Shown: positions 52,617 to 63,290, counted from the first letter of the stretch. The stretch: 64,000 bases of DNA from Liopterus haemorrhoidalis (GCA_963971575.1 OZ020625.1:12439646-12503645); one strand, 5' to 3'. Translations and numbers: made by a program. The notes: generated from the sequence alone by a model not told the origin.

Positions 52617-53021
52617 ATCTAACATATTTCACCTAATAATCATTTTCTAATTTATTAATAGATAGCGTTACTTACTTGTTTCAACCACCTCAAACCCTTT
52701 TTCAAATTCATACGTGGCTTATTAATTGCTTATCTCTGAGTTCAATAACCGGACAATATGATGTGTTCTTCATTTATTTTAAAACTGTTATTTTATTTCG
52801 TGACTATTAACTAAGGTATTGTAAATTTAACATTGTTTTTTATTCTTTAACTCATATTTGATATGTTTTTATTATTTAATAATTATTTTATGTTATATTT
52901 TAAATTCAGACAATTTTGTAATGATTATTTTAACTACTTGACTTGTTAAATTTTAACACTATCATAATTTTATACATGTAAACCTACCAATTTAATAATT
53001 GTATATTTCTATTTATCTTTG
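52617..53021 (+). other. Penelope 3' non-coding region
   Basis: AT-rich, identical in reverse at 47366-47769 as far as I compared. No additional ORF. It leads to the hammerhead-like motif. Confidence 0.7.
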
Positions 53022-53061
53022 TAGCTCTGATGAAGATTTAAATTAAATCGAAACGTTAGCG
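53022..53061 (+). ncRNA. Hammerhead-ribozyme-like motif, right Penelope copy
   Basis: Same sequence as at 47325-47364 in the sense orientation: CTGATGA at 53027-53033, stem II GATTT/AAATC, GAAAC at 53050-53054, then GTTAGC. It lies 62 bp before the element 3' end. Confidence 0.4.
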
Positions 53062-53123
53062 AAGTTAATAAATTTGTTTTTATTTTCTGACTGGTCCGAA
53101 TCCCATTACCTTCAACTATAACT

Positions 53124-53142
53124 GAATAATAATAATAATAAT
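53124..53142. repeat. (TAA)n target tract
   Basis: GAATAATAATAATAATAAT between the Penelope 3' end and the first base of the Dong-like LINE. Matching TAA tracts are present at the 3' ends of the other copies. Confidence 0.9.
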
Positions 53143-53309
53143 CGGGGTACGGCGGTCTTTTGACCGATAAGACTTAGCGCCCTTTCTCCCCGGATCGCTA
53201 CCACACTGTTACCACGGCAGGAACCAATTGGGGGTAACGTCGACCCTATCATCTGGTCGATGAATCCTGCCACCGTTTCATGGGGCCAACCTTCCCATGA
53301 AACGTATAA

Positions 53310-53849
53310 ATGGTTCAAGAAAATATAAGAAACCATAGAGCTTCCCACAACGGGTCCTTCTCGGATGGGGACCCACAAACAGTTGGGCGAAGCTACAATC
53401 CCGCTAGCGGGGCCCGCCACAGGTGGACACCCGAGGAGCAGGAAGACCTGCTTCAGGTTTACGAGGCAGCGTCACCCCATCGCAGGGGCTACATGGTCAG
53501 AGTCCACTCACAATGGTGTGAAAATCATTCTGAGCTGGACTTCATGACGCAACAAAATCTGCGCGACCAAGTAGCACGCCTGCGACGCAGGATGAGGCGA
53601 TCGAGACGAAGAGAGTCGAGAAGGTTGTCCCAAATACCGGTACAGCCATCGACACCTGCAAGCCCACCAACGGGAGGTGGGCAGATAGCCACTGGGTCTT
53701 CCCCAGTTAATGCAGGAATAACATCCTCTTCACCGGAAAAAAATCTTCGTGAGGATTTTCTAGCCCTTCTCTCGCCTCATTCTGAACGCACCCGACTTGG
53801 ACACAGTAAGTTCAAAGTTCGTGCTGATGACCTCACGCGACTTATGGCC
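53310..53849 (+). pseudogene. Dong-like ORF, N-terminal Myb-like part
   Basis: From an ATG (MVQENIRNHRASHNGSFSDG). R-H-R-W-T-P-E-E-Q-E-D-L-L-Q-V-Y-E-A-A, then H-S-Q-W-C-E-N-H and D-Q-V-A-R-L-R-R-R-M-R-R form a Myb/SANT-like DNA-binding region such as R2/R4 LINEs carry for target recognition. It ends L-T-R-L-M-A at the MITE and continues I-N-E-L-I-D-K-Q-I after it in the same frame. With the MITE present, the frame reaches a stop (G-C-stop) inside it, splitting the ORF. Confidence 0.7.
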
Positions 53850-53968
53850 GGTTGCTAAAGTAAGAATTATCCCTAACTCGAGTTAAAATCATTTGTTTTT
53901 CTATGTTGTAGCATACAAAAACAAATGATTTTAACTTGAGTTAGAGAAAACTCTTACGTTAGCAACCC
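53850..53968. mobile_element. Foldback MITE inside Dong-like ORF
   Basis: About 119 bp, GGTTGCTAAAGTAAGAATTA ... TCTTACGTTAGCAACC, forming an almost complete hairpin (arms about 56 bp, about 87% paired, loop TTGTAG). GCC flanks both sides (53847-53849 and 53969-53971). Removing the element and one GCC joins codons Met-Ala-Ile-Asn in frame. Confidence 0.8.
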
Positions 53969-53971
53969 GCC

Positions 53972-56583
53972 ATTAATGAACTTATTGACAAGCAAATTTC
54001 CCCTCAGAGTAGTCTCTGGGAAATCGACTGTGCTGTATACGCTGCAGTAGCTGTGCTAACGCCAAAGCGGGCTTTGGCCTCTAAGGCTTTTATCGGCAAA
54101 TTGCGTATACAGCAATTAGAGAAGATAATGACGCGTTCACGCCAGGAAGCCTCTCATATTCAGTGTGCTATTGATGCTTTACGAAGTATTAAGCCGCTAA
54201 GTGCGAATTCTAAGCGCATACTACATCAATTGCGCATAAAGCATCACACACTGAATTTGTCCACTCTCTCTCTGCTAAAGCAGAAAGCGGTGGACAAATT
54301 GAGACCACTAGCCCTGGCGAGAAAGAAACTGGTCAACCGAGTTAGGACCATGGAGGAAAATACTATGTTCCTCACGAGCCCGTCACGCCTTTTCATGGCC
54401 AAACCTGAGGTTTCTGAACCGTCATTATCAGTCGACAGGACAGAGACTTTCTGGAGGGAACTTTATGAACACGAGGCGATCGTGCAGGACACTCCAGTTT
54501 TGGAGAGATTTGAGGAATTCTGTTCACAACACCTGACAGATCCTCAGGCATGCCCCCCTGTTACCACGGAAGAAGTTACACGTGCTATTTCGAAAGCGCG
54601 CAATTTCGTTGCACCAGGAGTTGATGGTATTATTGCTTTCTGGTGGAAGTCATTCACAAGCGTGCATGGCCATCTTGCACGAAATTTTACTTCTTTTATC
54701 CGTGGAGAAATACCAATACCATCTTGGTTACCAGAGGGGCGTACAGTATTAATCCCCAAAAAAGGTGATTTAACCAACCCGAAGAACTACAGAGCTATTA
54801 CTTGTCTCAATACGCTGTATAAGATCTTCACCAGCGTATTAAACGAGCGGGTACTGAGCTCCATTGCCTCTGTTTGGTCAGACATCTACGAACAGAGGGG
54901 ATCGAAGATGGGCCAAGCAGGTTGCAAAGAAAACCTTATTATCGACCGGTCAGTCTGTCATGACGCGTCGTATTTCAAACGCAACCTGTCAATGGCTTGG
55001 GTGGACTACGCAAAAGCTTATGACACTACGTCACACGCTCTCATTTTAACATTATTGCGCATGTTAAGAGTCCACCCGGAGATAGAGAGATGCATTGGGC
55101 AACTTATGTCCCTCTGGAAGACACAATTTGTTGTCCCAAGCGGATCAACTGCAGTGTCGACAGAGTGTATATATTTCAAGCGTGGGGTTTTCCAGGGAGA
55201 TTCCCTAAGCCCGCTACTATTTTGCATCTCACTTCTTCCTCTATCGATCGAGCTTAGGCGCGGCAGTGGCTACATGGCGGGTCCCCCGTCGAAGCGTAAG
55301 CAGAAAATTACCTATCTCTTTTACATGGATGATTTGAAGCTCTACGCCTCGAACGAGAGGAATCTGCAGACCGCCTTAGATACTGGTGATGAGTACACTG
55401 CCGCGATAGGTATGCAATTCGGGTTGGAAAAATGCGCTGTTTTTCATATCTGCAGAGGAAAAGGTTTAGACAACTGTGAAGACGTTCAATTGGTTGATGG
55501 GAGCATTATAAAACATCTTAATGCCGAAGGGTCTTACACATTTTTAGGCATCAGTGAGAGAGGTGTCCAAGATGTCACTCTTGTTAAGCAGGCCCTTCGC
55601 AGCAAGTATATGGCACGACTTAGGCAGATATGGAGATCATGTCTGTCTGGCAAGAACAAGATCGCTGCCACAAACATGCTTGCTGTCCCATTAATTTCAT
55701 ACACTTTTGGTGTAATGAAATGGAATGTTGATGATCTTAAGGATCTCTACAGAAGAACCAGAAAGATCATGAACATCAACCGAAGTCTTCACCCGAAATC
55801 TTCTGTGCAGCGCATTTACCTCCCTCGTCAAAATGGGGGTCGGGGATTACTAAATCTGGAGTGCTTGCACGATCGACTCGTCCTGGTTACAGCTAACAGT
55901 ATCCTCAGAAGTCAGGACCCACTATTAAAATTCGTTAGTGCGCACGAATTTAGTGGCAAAGGGGCGTTTCTTTACCAGGCAGCGCAAAGAGCAGCAACGA
56001 GATTTAACCTGGCAGACTTGAGTCCCGTCAGCGAAAACGCTGGAGTACAACTCTCTCGGGAGGAGTACAACAGAGTTACCGGTTCAGTGAAACGAGGCGA
56101 GACAAACATGTTGACAAAAGAACACATGAGTAAAAGTATGCACTCTATGTTCTTCAAACATATTCAAAGTCTAGAGTTGTCCACCGAACTCACGTTCTCG
56201 TTTCTTAAGTCTGCTGGTTTGAAATCGGAAACAGAAGGTTTTGTGTTTGCGTGTCAGGATGGTGTTATAAATACTTTGGCATACAGGGCCCGCATATTCC
56301 AAATAGCGGAGTCCACACTCTGTAGGTTGTGCCACCACCATTCTGAAACGATAATGCACATTCTGTCTGCTTGTCCATCTCTTGCAGCGTCGAGCTACGT
56401 GTCTCGACATAATGCTGCTCTCCGCGTGCTCTACTATCATCTTAGACATACCTATGGTATTGACCAAATACCGGTTATACCGTACGTCCCTTCTGACATA
56501 GAATCGGTGGTGGAAAATTCCAAGTGCCGAATTTATTGGAATTACTCCTTTCCCACCTCGAGGTTACTGACAGCCACTAAGCC
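53972..56583 (+). CDS. Dong-like RT and start of endonuclease, copy A
   Basis: Continues the ORF after the MITE (I-N-E-L-I-D-K-Q-I-S-P-Q-S-S). RT motifs: F-V-A-P-G-V-D-G-I, L-I-P-K-K-G-D-L-T-N-P-K-N-Y-R-A-I-T, M-A-W-V-D-Y-A-K-A-Y-D-T-T-S-H (catalytic Asp), K-R-G-V-F-Q-G-D-S-L-S-P-L-L-F and Y-L-F-Y-M-D-D-L-K-L-Y-A-S (YMDD). A thumb follows, then the knuckle C-R-L-C-H-H-H-S-E-T-I-M-H-I-L-S-A-C, then N-S-K-C-R-I-Y-W-N-Y at the start of the restriction-like endonuclease, where it meets the gap. No stops. It nicks target DNA and reverse transcribes the element RNA. The reading frame across the gap to copy B is coincidental. Confidence 0.8.
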
Positions 56584-56783
56584 NNNNNNNNNNNNNNNNN
56601 NNNNNNNNNNNNNNNNNNNNNNNNNNNNNNNNNNNNNNNNNNNNNNNNNNNNNNNNNNNNNNNNNNNNNNNNNNNNNNNNNNNNNNNNNNNNNNNNNNNN
56701 NNNNNNNNNNNNNNNNNNNNNNNNNNNNNNNNNNNNNNNNNNNNNNNNNNNNNNNNNNNNNNNNNNNNNNNNNNNNNNNNNNN
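56584..56783. other. Assembly gap (200 N)
   Basis: Exactly 200 N between two similar LINE copies. On the left the sequence stops in the endonuclease; on the right it restarts in the RT at the point equivalent to 54834. Confidence 1.
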
Positions 56784-58699
56784 GCGTATTAAACGAGCGG
56801 GTACTGAGCTCCATTGCCTCTGTTTGGTCAGACATCTACGAACAGAGGGGATCGAAGAGGGGCCAAGCAGGTTGCAAAGAAAACCTTATTATCGACCGGT
56901 CAGTCTGTCATGACGCGTCGTATTTCAAACGCAACCTGTCAATGGCTTGGGTGGACTACGCAAAAGCTTATGACACTACGTCACACGCTCTCATTTTAAC
57001 ATTATTGCGCATGTTACGAGTCCACCCGGAGATAGAGAGATGCATTGGGCAACTTATGTCCCTCTGGAAGACACAATTTGTTGTCCCAAGCGGATCAACT
57101 GCAGTGTCGACAGAGTGGATATATTTCAAGCGTGGGGTTTTCCAGGGAGATTCCCTAAGCCCGCTACTATTTTGCATCTCACTTCTTCCTCTATCGATCG
57201 AGCTTAGGCGCGGCAGTGGCTACATGGCGGGTCCCCCGTCGAAGCGTAAGCACAAAATTACCCATCTCTTTTACATGGATGATTTGAAGCTCTACGCCTC
57301 GAACGAGAGGAATCTGCAGACCGCCTTAGATACTGTTGCTGAGTACACTTCCGCGATAGGTATGCAATTCGGGTTGGAAAAATGCGCTGTTTTTAATATC
57401 TACAGAGGAAAAGGTTTAGACAACGGTGAAGACGTTCAATTGGTTGATGGGAGCATTATAAAACATCTTAATGCCGAAGGGTCTTACACATTTTTAGGCA
57501 TCAGTGAGAGAGGTGTCCAAGATGTCACTCTTATTAAGCAGGCCCTTCGCAGCAAGTATATGGCACGACTTAGGCAGATATGGAGATCATGTCTGTCTGG
57601 CAAGAACAAGATCGCTGCCACAAACATGCTTGCTGTCCCATTAATTTCATACACTTTTGGTGTAATGAAATGGAATGTTGATGATCTTAAGGATCTCGAC
57701 AGAAGAACCAGAAAGATCATGAACATCAACCGAAGTCTTCACCCGAAATCTTCTGTGCAGCGCATTTACCTCCCTCGTCAAAATGGGGGTCGGGGATTAC
57801 TAAATCTGGAGTGCTTGCACGATCGACTCGTCCTGGTTACAGCTAACAGTATCCTCAGAAGTCAGGACCCACTATTAAAATTCGTTAGTGAGCACGAATT
57901 TAGTGGCAAAGGGGCGTTTCTTTACCAGGCAGCGCGAAGAGCAGCAACGAGATTTAACCTGGCAGACTTGAGTCCCGTCAGGGAAAACGCTGGAGTACAA
58001 CTCTCTCGGGAGGAGTACAACAGAGTTACCGGTTCGGTGAAACGAGGCGAGACAGAAATGTTGACAAAAGAACACATGAGTAAAAGTATGCACTCTGTGT
58101 TCTTCAAACATATTAAAAGTCTAGAGTTGTCCACCGAATTCACGTTCTCGTTTCTTAAGTCTGCTGGTTTGAGATCGGAAACAGAAGGTTTTGTGTTTGC
58201 GTGTCAGGATGGTGTTATAAATACTTTGGCATACAGGGCCCGCATATTCCAAATAGCGGAGTCCACACTCTGTAGGTTGTGCCACCACCATTCTGAAACG
58301 ATAATGCACATTCTGTCTGCTTGTCCATCTCTTGCAGCGTCGAGCTACGTGTCTCGACATAATGCTGCTCTCCGCGTGCTCTACTATCATCTTAGACATA
58401 CCTATGGTATTGACCAAATACCGGTTATACCGTACGTCCCTTCTGACATAGAATCGGTGGTGGAAAATTCCAAGTGCCGAATTTATTGGAATTACTCCTT
58501 TCCCACCTCGAGGTTACTGACAGCCACTAAGCCGGACATAACCCTCCTGGATATCGAGACCAAACAGATGTTTGTGATCGAATTCTCAAGTCCAGCTGAG
58601 AAGAATATATCTCTCAAGGAGGAGAAAAGAGGTCCAAGTATATGGACCTCTTGTCCGAGCTTAGAAAGCTGTATCCCGGGTATAAAGTTAAGCTTGTAG
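56784..58699 (+). pseudogene. Dong-like RT-endonuclease, copy B
   Basis: RT from V-L-N-E-R-V-L-S-S-I-A-S-V-W, with H-L-F-Y-M-D-D-L-K-L-Y, the knuckle C-R-L-C-H-H-H-S, and the full restriction-like endonuclease C-R-I-Y-W-N-Y, K-P-D-I-T-L-L-D-I-E-T-K-Q, V-I-E-F-S-S-P-A-E-K-N (PD...E/K-type). The frame then shifts near K-E-E-K-R: other copies keep L-L-S-E-L-R-K in a different frame, so this copy has lost a base or more. The original C-terminus with S-I-P-V-C-R and R-M-Q-K lies at 58716-58860 in another frame. Confidence 0.75.
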
Positions 58700-58995
58700 T
58701 CCTGATATTGGTGTTTTGGGTGATATGAAAGCCTCCTATCGAAGGAAAATCGAGTCCATTCCCGTCTGCAGATCTTCTTCCAACTCTTTGATCTGTAGGA
58801 TGCAGAAAACAATGCTGCTCGGGGTCACTCCGCATTGTGCGGGCACTGGATCTAGCGTAATTTCCGCGGCTGCATATCGCCAGGGTTTGGGATGCAGTCG
58901 TGTGTATTTAGCTCCACTAGTCTCTAGTATGACGCGGCTCAAAAGGTTGCTGAAGTTTGAGATTAGTGGACGCTTGTCAAGACCTGACAAACCCC
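56784..58995 (+). mobile_element. Dong-like LINE, copy B (5' part hidden by gap)
   Basis: Matches 54834-56583 with scattered substitutions, then continues through the endonuclease, a frameshift near 58625, the C-terminal part and the 3' end TTGTCAAGACCTGACAA at 58974-58990, then CCCCACAATAATAATAAC. Confidence 0.85.
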
Positions 58996-59011
58996 ACAAT
59001 AATAATAACAA

Positions 59012-60363
59012 TTTCATACACTTTTGGTGTAATGAAATGGAATGTTGATGATCTTAAGGATCTCGACAGAAGAACCAGAAAGATCATGAACATCAACCGA
59101 AATCTTCACCCGAAATCCCTCTGTGCAGCGCATTTACCTCCCTCGTCTAAACGGGGGTCGGGGATTACTTAATCTGGAGTGCTTGCACGATCGACTCGTC
59201 TTTGTTACAGCTAACAGTATCCTCAGAAGTCAGGACCCACTATTAAAGTTCGTTAGTGAGCACGAATTTAGTGGCAAAGGGGCGTTTCTTTACCAGGCAG
59301 CGCAAAGAGCAGCAACGAGATTTAACCTGGCAGACTTGAGTCCCGTCAGAGAAAACGCTGGAGTACAACTCTCACGGGAGGAGTACAACAGAGTTATCAG
59401 TTCGGTGAAACGAGGGCAGATAGACATGTTGACAGAAGAACACATGAGTAAAAGTATGCACTCTGTGTTCTACAGACATATTAAAAGTCTAGAGTTGTCC
59501 ACCGAACTCACGTTCTTGTTTCTTAAGTCTGCGGGTTTGAGATCGGAAACAGAAGGTTTTGTGTTTGCGTGTCCGGATGATGTTATAAATACTTTGGCGT
59601 ACAGAACCCGCATATTCCAAATAGCGGAGTCGACACTCTGTAGGTTGTGCCACCACCATCCTGAAACCATTATGCACATTCTGTCTGCTTGTCCATCTCC
59701 TTACAGCGTCGAGCTACGTGTCTCGACATAATGCTGCTCTCCGCGTGCTCTACTATCACCTTAGACATGCCTATGGTATTGACCAAATACCGGTTATACG
59801 TACGTCCCTTTTGACATAGAATCGGTGGTGGAAAATTCCAAGTGCCGAATTTATTGGAATACTCCTTCCCCACCTCGAGGTTACTGACAGCCACTAAGCC
59901 GGACATAACCCTCCTGGATATCGAGACCAAACAGATGTTTGTGATTGAATTCTCAAGTCCAGCTGAGAAGAATATATCTCTCAAGGAGGAGGAAAAAGAG
60001 GTCCAAGTATATGGACCTCTTGTCCGAGCTTAGAAAGCTGTATCCCGGGTATAAAGTTAAGCTTGTAGTCCTGATAGTGGTGTTTTGGGTGGTATAAAAG
60101 CCTCCTATCGAAGGAAATTCGAGTCCATTCCCGTCTGCAGATCTTCTTCCAACTCTTTGATCTGTAGGATGCAAGAAAACAATGCTGCTCGGGTCACTCC
60201 GCATTGTGCGGGCACTGGATCTAGCGTAATTTCCGCCGGCTGCATATCGCCAGGGTTTGGGATACAGTCGTGTGTATTTAGCTCCATTAGTCTCTAGTAT
60301 GACGGGGCTCAAAAGTTTGCTGTAGTTTGAGATTAGTGGACGCTTGTCAAGACCTGACAAACC
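59012..60363 (+). mobile_element. Dong-like LINE, copy C (5'-truncated)
   Basis: Begins at TTTCATACACTTTTGGTGTA directly after AATAATAATAACAA and ends TTGTCAAGACCTGACAA (60344-60360), then CCCCTATAATAATAATAA. It matches the last third of copy A/B with more changes. Confidence 0.85.
59123..59731 (+). pseudogene. Dong-like thumb/knuckle fragment, copy C
   Basis: Frame carrying R-I-Y-L-P-R-L-N-G-G-R-G-L-L-N-L-E and C-R-L-C-H-H-H-P-E-T-I-M-H-I-L-S-A-C. It breaks at both ends: an extra C near 59117, and changes near 59698, 59800 and 59860. The endonuclease (K-P-D-I-T-L-L-D-I-E at about 59898) is in another frame. Confidence 0.75.
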
Positions 60364-60387
60364 CCTATAATAATAATAATAATAATT

Positions 60388-60723
60388 AAAAACGCTTATG
60401 CACGTACTTTCTGCGTGTCCCGTTTTAGCTCAATCCAGCAATACCATATATCACGACACAATTCTGCTCTTCGAGTTTTTTACTTCTTTTTGAGACAGAA
60501 ATATGGTATTGACACAATACCTGTCTTGCCTTACGCTCCCACTGACATTGAAGCAGTGGTGGAAAATTCCAGACATCGTATTTACTGGAATTATGCATTT
60601 TCTACCACTAAGCTTCTCTCAGCCAATAAAACCGGACATCGTCCTGCTGGATTTCGAGACAAAAGACATTTTTGTCATCGAAATTATCCTGTCCAGCTGA
60701 GAAAAATATCACTCTCAAAGAGA
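60388..60723 (+). pseudogene. Diverged Dong-like LINE, copy D left part
   Basis: A more divergent member. It starts within the Cys/His knuckle region (M-H-V-L-S-A-C-P-type) and runs through Y-G-I-D-T-I-P-V-L-P-Y-A, N-S-R-H-R-I-Y-W-N-Y-A-F and D-F-E-T-K-D-I-F-V-I-E to AAAAATATCACTCTCAAAGA. It is interrupted there by the Penelope element and resumes at 63440. Confidence 0.7.
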
Positions 60724-60907
60724 CCATCTTACGTTCCTCACTAGATGTAAGAACCTAGATTTAATACCTAAAGGTTTAAGACTTAAAACTAATTTTCATA
60801 GTTTTAAAATAGACAAAGCTTCAGATAAAACTTCTACACTTATTATTAAGGACAGGATCTGGTTTCACAGATCCAATAAACTTAGAATAAGTAATAATAT
60901 CAAGGAT

Positions 60908-63136
60908 ATGACGAAGAAATTCTACAGTGAATTTCCAAAAATTGATGTAGACAAAATTCTTTGCAATATAAAAAACAAATATCACAGATTGAGTGCCCGA
61001 CTCAAACAACATCATGTGAAAAAGCTTAATAATTTATTAGCTTTAAAAACAAAGGATAACAATATTGTCTGCACCCAAAAAGTTGACAGCACCCGTAATG
61101 TGGAGGTTAGGAAAACGGTAGTTAATCTCTCTGGCAAAGAATTAACTACTGAAAAAGAAAAAGTTCTCCGTAAAGGGTTAAACTTTGCTGTAAATCCTAA
61201 ATCCATTAATAAATTAGATATCATGGCATCAGTAGAGCACGCTTGTCATACTCTCGAACCCATAATAAAGGAAGAGGTCCGCTGGCGAGTCCGTTCCGTC
61301 CTAGAACGATCTAAGGCTCCCACTAACAACATCACTAAAGTTGAGTACAAGGCTATCGCAGAACTCAGAAAAGATGTGGACATTAAGATTCTACCAGCAG
61401 ACAAAGGCAATGCTACAGTCATATTGAACACCGATGACTATAAGCAAAAACTTTTGTCGAATATTACGGATGACAAATACGAGAAACTTAAGAAAGACCC
61501 TACTAAGTCGGTGGAAACTAAGGTATACACTACACTTAGGAGGTTCAAAAGTGAATTTACTGATGAAATGAGATCTAAATTAACTCCGCATTATAGCAAA
61601 GCTCCTCACATCTATGGCTTACCTAAGGTACACAAGGAAAACGTCCCCTTGAGACCTATTGTCAGCTCCATTGGCTTATCATGCTATACATTAGCTAAAT
61701 ACTTAGTGTCAATAATAACACCTCTAGCCGGCAAGAGTGAGAGCTTTGTAAAAAACTCGGAGCATTTTGTTAGTGTTATAAAGAATTTACAACTAAAACG
61801 TAATGAGATTCTGGTAAGCTTTGACGTTGAGAGTCTATTTACTAATGTGCCTGTAGATCAAGCTCTAGTAGTTGTTAGAGAAAGGCTAGAGTGTGATCAG
61901 ACGTTATCTACTCGAACACATCATTCAGTTGACTGCATTATGGAGTTATTAACACTTTGTGTGAAAACTACCTATTTTCAACTGGAAACCGATTATTATC
62001 AACAAAAGGATGGCATGGCTATGGGTTCTCCACTGTCACCTATTATTGCTAATATATACATTGAACATTTTGAGGCGAAAGCCTTAAAAGAAGCCAAGTA
62101 CAAACCGAATAAATGGTTAAGATACGTCGATGATACTTTTGTCATATGGCCACATGGTAAAGATAAACTCCACGAATTCCATCAATACCTAAATTCAGTA
62201 CACACTAACATTAAGTTTACTGTTGAACTGGATGTTAGTAATCAACTGCCTTTCCTAGATGTATTGATAATCAGAAATGGCAAGGGGGTTCTAGCAACCA
62301 CGATCTACAGAAAACCAACACACACAGGTCTATATCTTAATTTCAACTCATTCCATCATAATAGCACTATGAGAGCTCTTTCACTGAGTCTAGTTAATAG
62401 AGCCAAAGTAATCTGTTCTTCTAAAAGGCTTCTAAAAGTTGAATTGAAGAACATCCGTTCCACCTTACAAGATAATGGCTACAGTCATAAAATTATTACT
62501 GATGCTATCAATCATAAGAAAAATGACGCACCTAGAACTGACGAAGTGAGATATGTCTCTATGCTCTATTATAAAGGAGTATCTGAGAAAATTGGTAAGA
62601 TACTAAAGAAGCATAATATCCAAGTAGCCTTCAAATCGAGTTCGACTTTAAGATCTATCCTATCATGTACGAAACCCAAATCTGTCCTAAACAAAAACTG
62701 TGTCTACTCTATTCCCTGCCAGTGCGGGAAACAATATATTGGCGAGACTTGCAGACCTCTACAGGTTAGGGTAAACGAGCATAAGAAGAAAGTTCAGCAG
62801 GGCGAAATTTACAGTTCCAAACTGGCTGAACTTGCTTGGGAAAACGAACACCATTTCCAATGGAAAGATGCTAAACCCTTAATATATGAGGAAAACAAGT
62901 TCAAAATAAAATTGAAAGAGTCTGCTTTGATCGAAAACTCTGGAGATGCTGTCAGCCAAGCCAGCATAGAATTTCCTCAACTCTGGCTTTCCATTATTCA
63001 AAACTATCCTCTTAATCCTCAAGTCACTAATCCGGTAACAAACTACTCATTACCACACAATAATGTGACAAACAACCTAAATTCGGTCGTTAATCCTCCG
63101 CAGGTAGTCGATTATCCCGTCCCTACCCATATCTGA
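60908..63136 (+). CDS. Penelope-like RT + GIY-YIG endonuclease, intact
   Basis: 742 codons from an ATG (MTKKFYSEFPKIDVDKILCN); the frame may start earlier. Motifs: L-R-K-G-L-N-F-A-V-N-P (about 100), I-L-P-A-D-K-G-N-A-T-V-I-L (about 170), I-Y-G-L-P-K-V-H-K-E-N-V-P-L-R-P-I-V, V-S-F-D-V-E-S-L-F-T-N-V-P, M-A-M-G-S-P-L-S-P-I-I-A-N-I, L-R-Y-V-D-D-T-F-V-I-W (catalytic), P-F-L-D-V-L-I-I, then the GIY-YIG nuclease C-V-Y-S-I-P-C-Q-C-G-K-Q-Y-I-G-E-T, R-V-N-E-H-K and L-I-E-N. No stops or frameshifts, so it is the most complete coding sequence in the window and possibly competent. The Asn/Pro-rich tail after about residue 700 is variable in such proteins. Confidence 0.85.
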   Translation: MTKKFYSEFPKIDVDKILCNIKNKYHRLSARLKQHHVKKLNNLLALKTKDNNIVCTQKVDSTRNVEVRKTVVNLSGKELTTEKEKVLRKGLNFAVNPKSINKLDIMASVEHACHTLEPIIKEEVRWRVRSVLERSKAPTNNITKVEYKAIAELRKDVDIKILPADKGNATVILNTDDYKQKLLSNITDDKYEKLKKDPTKSVETKVYTTLRRFKSEFTDEMRSKLTPHYSKAPHIYGLPKVHKENVPLRPIVSSIGLSCYTLAKYLVSIITPLAGKSESFVKNSEHFVSVIKNLQLKRNEILVSFDVESLFTNVPVDQALVVVRERLECDQTLSTRTHHSVDCIMELLTLCVKTTYFQLETDYYQQKDGMAMGSPLSPIIANIYIEHFEAKALKEAKYKPNKWLRYVDDTFVIWPHGKDKLHEFHQYLNSVHTNIKFTVELDVSNQLPFLDVLIIRNGKGVLATTIYRKPTHTGLYLNFNSFHHNSTMRALSLSLVNRAKVICSSKRLLKVELKNIRSTLQDNGYSHKIITDAINHKKNDAPRTDEVRYVSMLYYKGVSEKIGKILKKHNIQVAFKSSSTLRSILSCTKPKSVLNKNCVYSIPCQCGKQYIGETCRPLQVRVNEHKKKVQQGEIYSSKLAELAWENEHHFQWKDAKPLIYEENKFKIKLKESALIENSGDAVSQASIEFPQLWLSIIQNYPLNPQVTNPVTNYSLPHNNVTNNLNSVVNPPQVVDYPVPTHI

Positions 63137-63240
63137 CCCCAACCACCCAACCAATAGCAACGCACCTATAACCTACTCCCACTCCTACAATACTCGGTAT
63201 AAAAACTCGAAGAAAACTGAAATGTTTATCACTTCTCGTC

Positions 63241-63290
63241 ATCGCTGAAGACGGAAACAGATTGTTGAGCAGTTTCCGAAACGTCCGAAT
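63241..63290 (+). ncRNA. Hammerhead-ribozyme-like motif, third Penelope copy
   Basis: ATCG CTGAAGA C GGAAAC ... GTTTCC GAAAC GTC CGAAT: core CUGANGA with N=A, 6-bp stem II, GAAAC core, minimal stem III and cleavable GUC, and a short stem I (UCG/CGA). One unpaired base precedes stem II, as in the other family. It lies about 40 bp after a TATAAAA box. Confidence 0.4.

Larger units (their letters stand above)
50222..53123 (+). mobile_element. Penelope-like element, right arm of palindrome
   Basis: Plus-strand copy, head-to-head with the left copy. It lacks the 57-bp 5' segment. The 3' end ...TTCAACTATAACT is shared with the left arm, after which the flanks differ: here GAATAATAATAAT, on the left ACTAACTTACGG. 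Confidence 0.8.
53143..56583 (+). mobile_element. R4/Dong-type LINE, copy A (5' complete, cut by gap)
   Basis: Starts CGGGGTACGGCGGTC right after a (TAA)n tract. It has a single ORF with a Myb-like N-terminus, RT, Cys/His knuckle and the start of the restriction-like endonuclease. This order and the TAA target fit the R4 clade, of which Dong is the TAA-inserting member. A foldback MITE sits inside at 53850-53968. The sequence runs into 200 N at 56584. Confidence 0.8.
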
